Assembly: GCA_936943465.1 (NCBI GenBank)
Contig: CAKZJN010000147.1
Coordinates: 1 to 16,018, forward strand
Direction of reading: 5' to 3'
DNA: 16,018 nucleotides
Origin: an uncultured Rhodoferax sp.
Lineage (GTDB): Bacteria; Pseudomonadota; Gammaproteobacteria; Burkholderiales; Burkholderiaceae_C
Positions 1-7,294 of the stretch are shown here, in pieces. The position numbers and the translations under genes are program-made. Within the stretch, counting starts at the first letter, position 1. Each line of letters starts with the position of its first letter. The notes under the pieces are model-generated. The model did not search any database and was not told the origin of the DNA. It saw only the letters and a list, made by a program, of their open reading frames with translations.

Positions 1-290
1 GCGGCACCCAGCTCCAGGCCCCGGACGCGGTCGAGCTCTTCGTTGCGCGCGGTCAAAAAAACGATGGGCAGCGCGCGGGTCTTGCGGATGGCGCGGCAGA
101 CATCGAAGCCGTTGCCATCGGGCACGCCGACGTCGAGGATGGCGAGGTCGGGCGGCTGCTGCGCGAAGGCCGCCAGCGCGTCGCGCGCCAGCAGCACGTG
201 CTGCACCTCGAAACCTTCGCTGCGCAGCGCGTAGAGCAGCGTGTCGGCGATGGCCGGTTCGTCTTCCAGCAGCAGGATGCGGTGCGCCAT
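1..290 (-). CDS. creB: CreB-like response regulator, N-terminal part (runs off the window start)
   Basis: The minus-strand frame from the ATG at 290-288 stays open to the window edge and gives 96 residues of a CheY-like receiver domain. Visible features are the acidic pocket (EDE at residues 9-11), the phospho-acceptor Asp53 in the segment ILDVGVPDGNGF, and the conserved Thr80 in FLTAR. The wording (EPAIADTL near the start, LDVGVPD, FLTARNEELDRVRGLELGA) matches CreB, the OmpR-class regulator paired with the sensor kinase CreC, better than other OmpR-type regulators I know. The remaining receiver residues, including the conserved lysine, and the winged-helix DNA-binding domain lie outside the window. 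It is preceded on the same strand by an unknown gene, 60 bases away. Family assignment is confident; the CreB identity is from remembered similarity only. Confidence 0.8.
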   Translation of the reverse strand, partial: MAHRILLLEDEPAIADTLLYALRSEGFEVQHVLLARDALAAFAQQPPDLAILDVGVPDGNGFDVCRAIRKTRALPIVFLTARNEELDRVRGLELGA

Positions 291-332
291 GGATCGGGAT
301 TCGGTGGGGGGAGGAAGCAGCCCGCGATCATA

Positions 333-346
333 GGCGGGGCCCCGCC
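333..346. repeat. Perfect 14-bp GC palindrome between the 133-aa gene and creB
   Basis: GGCGGGGCCCCGCC is its own reverse complement and lies in the 60-base gap between the stop of the upstream minus-strand gene (351) and the creB start (290). It could fold into a short GC hairpin in the transcript, but there is no following T-run, so a rho-independent terminator is not supported. Confidence 0.35.
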
Positions 347-350
347 CCGG

Positions 351-752
351 TCAGCAGGCCAGCGACTCGGTGAAGCGGCTGTCGTCGGCCCGCCGCGCGC
401 ACATGCGCTGCGCCCGGACCTGCAGGCCCACACCGTTGCGCAGTGTCAGCTCAAGTGTGATTGCCCCGGTCCATTCGGCGGGCACAGGCAGGTCGCGCAC
501 CAACTGCCCGTCGTGCTGCAGGCGCGCCTCGCGCACCGCGCCGATGCAGTCGCCGGGGGCGACGCCGCCATCGAAGGTGGCGGTGGCGTCCTCGAAGACG
601 AGCGCGATGCCGGACAAGTGACCGGGAACGGGTCGGGTGTCAGCGCCCTCGCCCGGCCGCCAGGCGGGCGCGGTGGACAGCTGCAGCGCGATGCGGCGGC
701 CCTCGTCCTGCACACGGGCCAGCTGGGCGTCGTCGAGTTCGATGCGGGTCAT
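351..752 (-). CDS. Hypothetical protein, 133 residues
   Basis: I do not recognise this family. The chosen start is the ATG at 752-750, because it overlaps the stop codon of the upstream minus-strand frame (ATGA at 752-749), a common arrangement for translationally coupled genes; a longer reading from 821 would run over the upstream gene's end. The protein starts MTRIELDDAQL, has no signal peptide or membrane segment, and is rich in alternating hydrophobic residues suggestive of beta-strands (for example GIALVFEDATATF and GAITLELTLRNGVGLQV). It contains two cysteines close to the C-terminus (one in RMCARR, one as the last residue). It may belong to a creB-linked operon (60 bases upstream of creB, same strand). 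No function can be assigned. Confidence 0.6.
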   Translation of the reverse strand: MTRIELDDAQLARVQDEGRRIALQLSTAPAWRPGEGADTRPVPGHLSGIALVFEDATATFDGGVAPGDCIGAVREARLQHDGQLVRDLPVPAEWTGAITLELTLRNGVGLQVRAQRMCARRADDSRFTESLAC

Positions 753-841
753 GCGGGCACGCCGAAGAGGCCTTCGAGCTCGCGTCGCATGACCGCGCGG
801 TCCACGTCCACCCCGCTCCACAGCCGGATGGCGATGGCGCC
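749..841 (-). CDS. C-terminal fragment of an unrecognised gene, cut at the ~842 junction
   Basis: The last ~30 codons of a minus-strand frame end at the TGA 751-749 and overlap the start of the next gene by four bases. The peptide ends RRELEGLFGVPA and includes AIRLWSGVDVDRAVM, which has the composition of ordinary coding sequence. Upstream of about 841 the same frame stays open to 1816, but there it is only the antisense of gcvP and is not believable as protein. I therefore read this as the tail of a gene whose body has been lost or replaced at the junction. The product is unknown. The exact boundary is uncertain by perhaps 10-40 bases. Confidence 0.4.
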   Translation of the reverse strand, partial: GAIAIRLWSGVDVDRAVMRRELEGLFGVPA

Positions 842-1729
842 CTGGTTCACCAGCATGGCGGTCGCGTCTATGTGGACGGCGCCAACATGAATGCGCTGGT
901 GGGCACCGCAGCCCCCGGCGAATTTGGCGGTGATGTGAGCCACCTGAATCTGCACAAGACTTTCTGCATTCCGCACGGCGGCGGCGGCCCCGGCGTGGGC
1001 CCGGTCTGCGTGGTAGAGGACCTGGTGCCTTTCCTGCCCGGCCATGGCGCGGGTGGGGTTGCCGGCAAAGTGGGCGCTGTGTCTGCGGCGCCGCTCGGCA
1101 ACGCAGCGGTGTTGCCGATCAGTTGGATGTACATCCGCATGATGGGGGCGGATGGCCTCAAGCACGCCACCGAGGCCGCCATTCTGGCCGCCAATTACAT
1201 CAGCGCACGGCTGGCCGATGCCTACCCCACGCTGTACGCCAGTGTGTCGGTGAACGGCAAACCCGGCCATGTGGCGCACGAATGCATTCTGGACTTGCGC
1301 CACTTCAAGGAGACCTGTGGCGTGATGGCTGAAGACGTTGCCAAACGCCTGATGGACTATGGCTTTCATGCGCCCACGCTGTCCTTCCCCGTACCCAACA
1401 CGCTGATGGTGGAGCCAACCGAGAGCGAAACCCTGCAGGAACTCGACCGCTTCATTGGTGCCATGCTGGCCATCCGAGCCGAGATTGCACAGGTGGAGCA
1501 AGGTGCCTGGCCGCAGGACAACAACCCGCTCAAACACGCCCCGCATACCGCCGCCACCGTGGTCGACGCGACCTGGGACCGTCCGTATCCGCGCGAGTTG
1601 GGCGCATTCCCGCTGGCCACACTCAAGGCCAACAAGTACTGGCCCACGGTGGGCCGGGTGGACAACGTCTATGGCGACCGCAACCTGTTCTGCAGTTGCG
1701 TGCCAGTGGCCGAACTCGCTGACGCCTGA
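842..1729 (+). CDS. gcvP: Glycine dehydrogenase (decarboxylating), P protein: C-terminal third only, 5'-truncated
   Basis: GcvP decarboxylates glycine with pyridoxal phosphate and passes the aminomethyl group to the lipoyl protein GcvH in the glycine cleavage system. About 295 codons match the end of GcvP. The stretch VYVDGANMNALVG is followed by DVSHLNLHKTFCIPHGGGGP, holding the PLP-binding lysine (codon 956-958) and the glycine-rich loop. Then come PISWMYIRMMG, HECILDLRHFKE, YGFHAPTLSFPVPNTLMVEPTESE, and the terminal DNVYGDRNLFCSCVP. Full-length GcvP is about 950-970 residues, so roughly 650 are missing. The frame loses all resemblance to GcvP before VHQHGG (845), with no start codon or ribosome site there. 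Upstream sequence is coding on the other strand. As it stands the fragment cannot make an active enzyme; whether it is a pseudogene or half of an assembly joint is open. Confidence 0.9.
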   Translation: MVHQHGGRVYVDGANMNALVGTAAPGEFGGDVSHLNLHKTFCIPHGGGGPGVGPVCVVEDLVPFLPGHGAGGVAGKVGAVSAAPLGNAAVLPISWMYIRMMGADGLKHATEAAILAANYISARLADAYPTLYASVSVNGKPGHVAHECILDLRHFKETCGVMAEDVAKRLMDYGFHAPTLSFPVPNTLMVEPTESETLQELDRFIGAMLAIRAEIAQVEQGAWPQDNNPLKHAPHTAATVVDATWDRPYPRELGAFPLATLKANKYWPTVGRVDNVYGDRNLFCSCVPVAELADA

Positions 1730-1833
1730 GGACCGGCAACTGAAGACTGCGCCATAAAGGCGCGCGTCTGGGGGCGCACCAACCTGTCGATAATCGGACG
1801 GATTGGCAGCCGCCATTTTTCCGGAATCTCACG
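1730..1833. other. Intergenic region between the gcvP fragment and the patatin autotransporter gene
   Basis: The 104 bases contain GCGCC-ataaa-GGCGC (about 1751-1765), a five-base-pair hairpin without a T-run, possibly a weak end signal for gcvP. An AT-rich patch (CCATTTTTCC) lies shortly before the autotransporter start. I see no convincing promoter hexamer pair. Confidence 0.3.
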
Positions 1834-4110
1834 ATGCGCCTTTCTGTTCGCTCTCTCGCCGCCCTGCTGCTCGGTGTCACCATGGCATGGGCGGGCACGG
1901 CAGCGCATTGCGCAGAACCCAACTTACCCAAGGTCACGGTGGTACTGGCGGGCGGCGGCGCCAAGGGCTTTGCCCACATCGCCGTATTGCGGCGTCTGGA
2001 AGAAGACCACATTCCGATTGCCAAGATCATCGGCACCAGCATGGGCGCGGTGATTGGCAGCCTCTATGCCAGCGGTCTTTCTACGCAGGAGATTGAGCGC
2101 GTCATTGACAACCTGGACCCCGGGCGCGTGGGCCTCGATTTGCTGGACCGCTCGGAACTTTCGCACCGCACCCGCGAATACCAACAGCGTTACCCGGTGG
2201 AACTGGAACTGGGTGTCAAGGACGGTCAGCTCACCTTTGCCCGTGGGGTGAGCGACGGCCAGCGTTTTCTGACGCTGATGCAGGAACTGACCGCGCATGT
2301 GCAACCCGAACGCAGTTTTGATCAACTCCGCATTCCCTTTCGGGCCATTGCCACGCGATTTCGGGATGGCGAACTGGTTGCCTTTGATCGCGGCAATCTG
2401 GCGCTTGCGGTGCGCGCCAGCATGGCAGCCCCCGGCGTCTTTGCACCGGTAGAGGTGGATGGCGAAGCCTATGTGGATGGTGGGCTGGTGGCCAATCTGC
2501 CGGTGGAAGTCGCGCTGAACGAAGGCGCCGGGTTGATCGTGGCGTCCTACCTGGGCGATACCGACAAAATCGGCGGCAGCCTGGGGACCGGCAATGCGCT
2601 GAGCGTAGCCACCCGGATGCTCGACATCCTGATGCGCCAGAATGAGCGCCGCAATATCGGGCTGCTGCGGGCCCAGGACATTTTGGTACGCCCCCAACTG
2701 CAGGACTTCAACTCCGGCAGTTTCCGCAAGCCGGCCGAAATCATTCAGGTAGGCCGCGAGGCCGTGGACGCACAGGACAACCGCTTCAGGCAGTTGGCAC
2801 AGCAGTTTGCTGCGGTCGCCGTGAAGCCGGTGGACCCGACCAGCATCCTGCCGCCACAAGGCACGCTGCAGCGCGTTCGCGTCACCGGCAACCAGCACGT
2901 GCCCAAAGGCTTTGTTGATCGCGAGTTGCAGTCGCTGATTGGCAAGCCTTTTAATCCACAGGAAGTCACCCAGAAGCTGGACGAACTCTACGCCACGGGC
3001 AATTTCGAGCGCGTTAACTACCGGCTTAGTCCCTTGCCCGAACAAGCCGATGCCTACGAACTCGTGGTGGAGGTGAACGAAAAAACCTACGGCCCCAACT
3101 TTCTGAAGTCCAGCCTGGGGTTTTATGGTGAAAGCAGCGGCACCAGTCTGTTCTCACTGGGCGTTGGCTTCCGTCGGCCTTGGCTAACACCTGAGGGGCT
3201 GGAGCTTCAGCTTGATGTGCGCGGTGGCTCGCAAAGTGAGTTGGCGGTCAGCTTGCATCAGCCGCTGTCTGACCGTTGGGGCCTGAACGGTTTCGCCGCC
3301 TACAACAGCAGCGAGTTGTCCATTTACCGACCGGACGTGACCACTGCGCAAAAGATGGCCAGCTCCACCTTGCGCCGACAGGAACTGGGCGTCAGCCTGT
3401 CATACGACCTGGGCAAGAAGGCTACGGCCAACTTCGGCATAGTGACCAACCAAACCCGTGTCTCCATTGATACCGCGCACCTGGTGAGCTACCGGCTGGA
3501 TGCAGGCAACCTGCTGACCTACAACTTGCAAGACGGCAAGTGGGAATTTACCGGTGTCAACGCCGAATTCACAGCCGACTTGCTGGACTCTCCCAACTTT
3601 CCCACCAAGGGCTACTACCTGCACGTAGCCGGTGCGCAGGGCGTAACCGGCACCAGCCAATACACCAGTTTTCGCGCCAACTTGATGTGGGCCAGAAGCT
3701 TCGGTCCGCATGTGATCAACCTCGGAGTGGACTTGGGCGCTGATCATATTTTTGACTGCGACGGCTGTGCCCAACCCACCTCGCTGGCCCCGCTTTATTT
3801 GGGTGGTTTCCAATCCATGGGCGCCTACCAGATGGGGCAACTTTCGGGTGACCGCCTGATTCACGCACAAGCCACCTACATGTACCGGTTAAGCGATGGC
3901 GGCGTGCTGCGCCAACCCACCTTTGTCGGCTTTGTAGCCGAGGTGGGCGATGCCTGGCTGAGCACACGCGACATTTCAGAAAAGTACAGCGGCACCGCAT
4001 TCATTGCGGTGGACAGCCGCATTGGCGACGTGTTTTTTGGCGTGGCCTCGGGCAGCGGCGGTAACCGCAACATCTTCTTGCAGCTAGGCCGGCGCTTCAG
4101 CTTGTGGTGA
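1834..4110 (+). CDS. plpD: Patatin-like phospholipase with POTRA and outer-membrane beta-barrel (PlpD-type, type Vd autotransporter)
   Basis: Predicted secreted or surface lipase (phospholipase A type). The 758-residue protein has four parts in order. Residues 1-27 form a signal peptide (hydrophobic ALLLGVTMAWAG, cleavage near the HCAEP segment). Residues ~33-330 are the patatin domain, with oxyanion glycine loop GGGAKG (40-45), nucleophile elbow GTSMG (Ser69) and the DGG motif (Asp215) completing the Ser-Asp dyad. Residues ~345-415 form one POTRA domain (LQRVRVTGNQHVPKGF...). Residues ~420-758 form a BamA/TamA-like barrel ending in LGRRFSLW with a C-terminal aromatic residue. P. aeruginosa PlpD is similar in order and length (about 730). 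All catalytic residues are present. It stands alone: 104 bases after gcvP and convergent with the AraC gene 23 bases downstream. Only a weak GGA precedes the ATG. Function is inferred from the family; the substrate is unknown. Confidence 0.88.
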   Translation: MRLSVRSLAALLLGVTMAWAGTAAHCAEPNLPKVTVVLAGGGAKGFAHIAVLRRLEEDHIPIAKIIGTSMGAVIGSLYASGLSTQEIERVIDNLDPGRVGLDLLDRSELSHRTREYQQRYPVELELGVKDGQLTFARGVSDGQRFLTLMQELTAHVQPERSFDQLRIPFRAIATRFRDGELVAFDRGNLALAVRASMAAPGVFAPVEVDGEAYVDGGLVANLPVEVALNEGAGLIVASYLGDTDKIGGSLGTGNALSVATRMLDILMRQNERRNIGLLRAQDILVRPQLQDFNSGSFRKPAEIIQVGREAVDAQDNRFRQLAQQFAAVAVKPVDPTSILPPQGTLQRVRVTGNQHVPKGFVDRELQSLIGKPFNPQEVTQKLDELYATGNFERVNYRLSPLPEQADAYELVVEVNEKTYGPNFLKSSLGFYGESSGTSLFSLGVGFRRPWLTPEGLELQLDVRGGSQSELAVSLHQPLSDRWGLNGFAAYNSSELSIYRPDVTTAQKMASSTLRRQELGVSLSYDLGKKATANFGIVTNQTRVSIDTAHLVSYRLDAGNLLTYNLQDGKWEFTGVNAEFTADLLDSPNFPTKGYYLHVAGAQGVTGTSQYTSFRANLMWARSFGPHVINLGVDLGADHIFDCDGCAQPTSLAPLYLGGFQSMGAYQMGQLSGDRLIHAQATYMYRLSDGGVLRQPTFVGFVAEVGDAWLSTRDISEKYSGTAFIAVDSRIGDVFFGVASGSGGNRNIFLQLGRRFSLW

Positions 4111-4133
4111 GGTGAGGCGTTGCCTGCAGTCAG

Positions 4134-5057
4134 TCAGGCGCGCACCCCAAACCGATTCGCAACCTGGCGCCGGAATTCACGCGGCGTCATGCCCTTGATG
4201 TCCAGGAATCTCCGGTTGAAATTGGCGATGTTGTTAAAGCCGACGTCATAGGCAATGCTGGTGATCTGCCGGTCGGACTCCATCAGAAACTGACAGGCTC
4301 GATTGATTCGCACATGATTCACAAAGTCGGTGAAGGTGTTGCCCGTGGCGCGGCGGAAAAAGCGAGAAAAACGACTTTCGTTCATGCCCAGTTCTTCGGC
4401 CAAAGAAGCAGCCGAAACCTGCTCGGAAATGTTGTCGGTAATTCGGCTCAGGATAGCGTTGATCTGGTCGAGCTGCGCATCGTTGTCCATGCTTTGAATC
4501 TGGGCGTTCGACAGCAGGCGGTAATCCTTGCAATGGGCCAAGTCATTCAGGAAGTCACAAAAAGCACCAAAGCGCGCCAGACCTTGAGCCGCCTTGATAC
4601 GGCGCCAATGTTCTGTAGCCTTGGGATTCAAATCAAAGAACTCAATGCCATGCTTGGCACGCTCCAGCAAGGGCAATACGGCGCGCATTTCGGGAATGCA
4701 GCGACTGGCTTCTTCGATCGGCCCGTGCGGAAACTGAATCACCAGATCGCGCTCCGCTACACCACCTTCCGGCAAATCCATGCTAACCCAGTTGTGCGGC
4801 AAGCGCGGGCCGGTTAGCACCAGATGGCCTGGCTGAAACTGCCCGATCCAGTCGCCCACAAAAGCCTTTCCAGAGGTACTGGTGATCAGGTGCAACTCGT
4901 ATTCATCGTGGTAGTGCCAACGCGCCAGCGGTGTTGGAAACCCGTGCGCCAAGCAGCGGATGATGCCCACCTGATCCGGGCGCTCATAGCCCAGTTCAGG
5001 CGAGCGACTGTAGTCATGCTCAAGTTCCGGTTTGAGTTGGCGAGGCTTGGCTGGCAT
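4134..5057 (-). CDS. mtlR: AraC-family transcriptional regulator of the polyol operon (MtlR-like)
   Basis: The protein has 307 residues from the ATG at 5057; a GTG directly before it at 5060 is an alternative start, and neither has a strong ribosome site. The N-terminal half is a cupin-type sensing domain with the histidine-rich strand RWHYHDEYELHLI (47-59). The C-terminal half is the AraC DNA-binding domain: first helix-turn-helix at about 216-238 (SLAEELGMNESRFSRFFRRATG), second at about 265-287 (ITSIAYDVGFNNIANFNRRF), followed by the family signature GMTPREFRRQ. It sits 37 bases after the last enzyme gene of the polyol operon, on the same strand. By analogy with MtlR of Pseudomonas fluorescens I infer that it activates the mtl/smo genes in response to polyol. 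Its position inside the operon implies positive autoregulation, unless it has its own promoter in the short gap before it. Confidence 0.85.
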   Translation of the reverse strand: MPAKPRQLKPELEHDYSRSPELGYERPDQVGIIRCLAHGFPTPLARWHYHDEYELHLITSTSGKAFVGDWIGQFQPGHLVLTGPRLPHNWVSMDLPEGGVAERDLVIQFPHGPIEEASRCIPEMRAVLPLLERAKHGIEFFDLNPKATEHWRRIKAAQGLARFGAFCDFLNDLAHCKDYRLLSNAQIQSMDNDAQLDQINAILSRITDNISEQVSAASLAEELGMNESRFSRFFRRATGNTFTDFVNHVRINRACQFLMESDRQITSIAYDVGFNNIANFNRRFLDIKGMTPREFRRQVANRFGVRA

Positions 5058-5094
5058 CACGGCAAATTATGGTTTGGTGGAATTGCAATGTAGC

Positions 5095-5880
5095 TTAGGA
5101 CATCACGTTGCCGCCATCCACGTTGAGTGTCTGCGCGGTGATGTAGGACGCTTCGTCGCTGGCCAGGAACACGGCCGCGCCGCAGATGTCGATGGGGTCG
5201 CCCATGTAGCCCAGCGGCACAGCCTCGCCGACGCGCTTTTTCTTCTCCCCCAATGGCAGGTTCTCGTACTTGGCAAACAAGGCGTCCACATGTGCCCACA
5301 TGGGCGTGGCAATCACGCCCGGCGAAATGCCGTTGACGCGAATCCTGTGCGGCGCCATGGCCAGTGCGGCACTCTGCGTGTAACTCACGATGGCGGCCTT
5401 GCTGGCGCAGTAATGCGAGACCAGCGCCTCCCCACGGCGACCGGCCTGCGAGGCCATGTTGATCACCGCCCCTCCCTGCACTTTGGCCGCAACCATATGG
5501 GCCAGCACCTTTTGCATGACGAAGAACGCACCCTTTACGTTCACCGCAAAAATCTTGTCGTACATGGCCTCGTTGCTCTCCAGCAGCGGCGCCATGTCGA
5601 AGATCGCGGCGTTGTTGTACAGCGTGGTGATGCCGCCAAAGCGGGCTACGGCGGCTGCCACCAATGCATCTATGTCGGCGCTGCGGGTTACATCAGTGGG
5701 CACGTAGTGCACGGTATCCGGATGCGCGGCGATCAGTGCGAGCAATGCGGGAGTGGGCACTTTGCCGATGTCGGCGACGGTGCAGCGGGCGCCTTCGCGC
5801 ACATAGGCCTCGGCCACCGCCAGGCCGATGCCACCGGCGGCACCGGTCAATACGGCGTGTTTCCCTTGAAGACGTGTCAT
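5095..5880 (-). CDS. smoS: Short-chain dehydrogenase, SmoS-like sorbitol (L-iditol 2-) dehydrogenase
   Basis: Likely oxidises sorbitol (D-glucitol) to D-fructose with NAD+ in the cytoplasm. The 261-residue classical SDR shows the cofactor loop TGAAGGIG (12-19), Asp37 after the second strand (favouring NAD over NADP), NNAA (89-92), Asn114, and the catalytic Ser144, Tyr157, Lys161. Stretches such as NMASQAGRRGEALV and KYENLPLGEKKKRVGEAVP closely resemble SmoS of Rhodobacter sphaeroides as I remember it, which sits in an equivalent operon. The start at 5880 was chosen because its ATG overlaps the TGA of the upstream dehydrogenase gene (ATGA, 5880-5877); the frame is open further upstream, but only as a shadow of that gene. 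Acetoin- or xylitol-type SDR activity cannot be ruled out. Confidence 0.85.
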   Translation of the reverse strand: MTRLQGKHAVLTGAAGGIGLAVAEAYVREGARCTVADIGKVPTPALLALIAAHPDTVHYVPTDVTRSADIDALVAAAVARFGGITTLYNNAAIFDMAPLLESNEAMYDKIFAVNVKGAFFVMQKVLAHMVAAKVQGGAVINMASQAGRRGEALVSHYCASKAAIVSYTQSAALAMAPHRIRVNGISPGVIATPMWAHVDALFAKYENLPLGEKKKRVGEAVPLGYMGDPIDICGAAVFLASDEASYITAQTLNVDGGNVMS

Positions 5881-7292
5881 GTTGCTTTCCTTTGAACGAA
5901 TTGGTGAACGCGAGCGGCAGCCTCGCGCATGGCAGACACCAGTCGGGCATCGCCCGTGAGGTTGCCCCACAGGGATTGATCGGCACAGAACGCAGCCACC
6001 GGGTCGACGGCATCGCAGATCGCGTGGGCCACTGCCGGGTCCATGGCCTGGTCCTGGTAGGTGTAGAGAATCTGGCCGGCGTGCCAACGCTGCAGATAGG
6101 CCAGGAACAACGCGGGCAGCATGGCCACGCTAGAGATCGATTCATCGCGTGCCAGACGCTCGCGGAATGTGGGCGCCATAAAGCCCGGAATCTTGGAGAA
6201 GCCGTCCATCGCCACGCGCTGGTTGGTGTCGGCAATGGCCGGGTTGCTAAAGCGGTCCAACACGACATCGCGGTAATGAGCCAGGTTGATGGGGCACGGC
6301 TTTTCAGGTGTGTCCAGCACTGGAATCACGTCGTTAGTTACATAGTCAAACGCGAACTGGCGAATCTCGGCATCGTGCGTGCCTTCGTGAATGTAGGTGT
6401 AGCCAACCAGAGTGCCGGCCCAGGCAATGCAACTGTGGGTGGCGTTGAGCAGGCGAATCTTGGCTTCTTCGTAGGCCTGCACCGACTGCACCATCTCGAC
6501 GCCCACCGTTTCCCACTCGGGGCGCCCGGCAATGAAGTTGTCTTCAATCACCCACTGAATAAAGCTCTCGCCCATGAGAGCCGCCGCATCGCCCACACCG
6601 GTAGCGGCTTTCACGCGTTCGGCCACTGCCGCTGTGGGGCGCGGGGTAATACGGTCCACCATGGCGTTGGGGCTGCTGGTATGCGCCTGCACCCAGGCCA
6701 GCAGATTGGAGTCACCCACCAGTTCCAAAAACTGCGACAGGCCGCTGCGCGAGCGGTCGCCGTTGTGGCGCAAGTTGTCGCAGTTGAGCAGCGTGACCGC
6801 GCCTGCACCCGTCTGCATGCGCGCCTTGAGGATGGCGGCGAGCGCACCATAAATCGTGCTGCCCGCCCTGCCTTCTTTCACAGCTTCAATGTCGGCTTTG
6901 AGGTCCGCAAAATTCAGGTCCAGCCGGTCTTTAGCATCCAGATAATAGCCCGCCTCGGTCACGGTGAAGGAGATGATGCGGGTCTGCGCATCGGCCCCCA
7001 GACGGATCAGACCCGAGAGCATCGGGTCATGCCGAACCACGGTCTGGATGGAGGTAATGCGGGTGTAACTGCGCTCACCTTGCGGCGTGATGGTCTCCAG
7101 CGTGTAGGCGCCACTTTGGGTAATCAGCGCCTCGATGGTGTCGGCCATATCGGGACGGATGTTGCCGCCCGCCAGTGTCCAGCGGGTGTCACCGGTTTGC
7201 TGCAGTTGGTGCAGGAACAGCGCCTGGTGCGCGCGGTGAAAAGAGCCCAGCCCCAGGTGGAGCATCAGAAAGGGTTTGGTGGTGTCTTGCAT
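5877..7292 (-). CDS. dalD: Polyol dehydrogenase of the mannitol dehydrogenase family, D-arabinitol 4-dehydrogenase (DalD)-like
   Basis: Long-chain, zinc-independent polyol:NAD oxidoreductase, 471 residues. The N-terminal nucleotide-binding region shows HLGLGSFHRAHQA (12-24) and TVTEAGYY; LLNCDNLRHNG (168-178) and QWVIEDNF (246-253) follow. The catalytic set of the family, Lys-x4-Asn-x2-His, is K278, N283, H286 (in EEAKIRLLNATHS). Compared with mannitol 2-dehydrogenase (MtlD of P. fluorescens, 'MSCDNLPHNG') the wording here (NCDNxRHNG, YRDVVLDRF, NPAIADTNQRVAMDGFSKIP) is closer to DalD of Klebsiella, which converts D-arabinitol to D-xylulose. Mannitol may still be a substrate, since the family is broad. 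The gene starts 2 bases after the ATPase stop and overlaps the SDR start by four bases, so translation of the three is probably coupled. DalD versus MtlD is from memory, not alignment. Confidence 0.82.
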   Translation of the reverse strand: MQDTTKPFLMLHLGLGSFHRAHQALFLHQLQQTGDTRWTLAGGNIRPDMADTIEALITQSGAYTLETITPQGERSYTRITSIQTVVRHDPMLSGLIRLGADAQTRIISFTVTEAGYYLDAKDRLDLNFADLKADIEAVKEGRAGSTIYGALAAILKARMQTGAGAVTLLNCDNLRHNGDRSRSGLSQFLELVGDSNLLAWVQAHTSSPNAMVDRITPRPTAAVAERVKAATGVGDAAALMGESFIQWVIEDNFIAGRPEWETVGVEMVQSVQAYEEAKIRLLNATHSCIAWAGTLVGYTYIHEGTHDAEIRQFAFDYVTNDVIPVLDTPEKPCPINLAHYRDVVLDRFSNPAIADTNQRVAMDGFSKIPGFMAPTFRERLARDESISSVAMLPALFLAYLQRWHAGQILYTYQDQAMDPAVAHAICDAVDPVAAFCADQSLWGNLTGDARLVSAMREAAARVHQFVQRKAT

Positions 7293-7294
7293 GG

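Noticed and set aside
842..1816. Long minus-strand open frame antisense to gcvP (continuing the frame that ends at 749)
   Set aside because: Over this stretch it is exactly opposite a well-matched GcvP C-terminus; the His/Gly/Val-rich product is the usual antisense shadow in GC-rich DNA. Only the last ~93 bases (749-841) look like real coding.
4111..4133. Possible bidirectional terminator between the convergent autotransporter and AraC genes
   Set aside because: Only AGGC-gtt-GCCT (4 bp) is present and there is no T-run on either strand; too weak to call.
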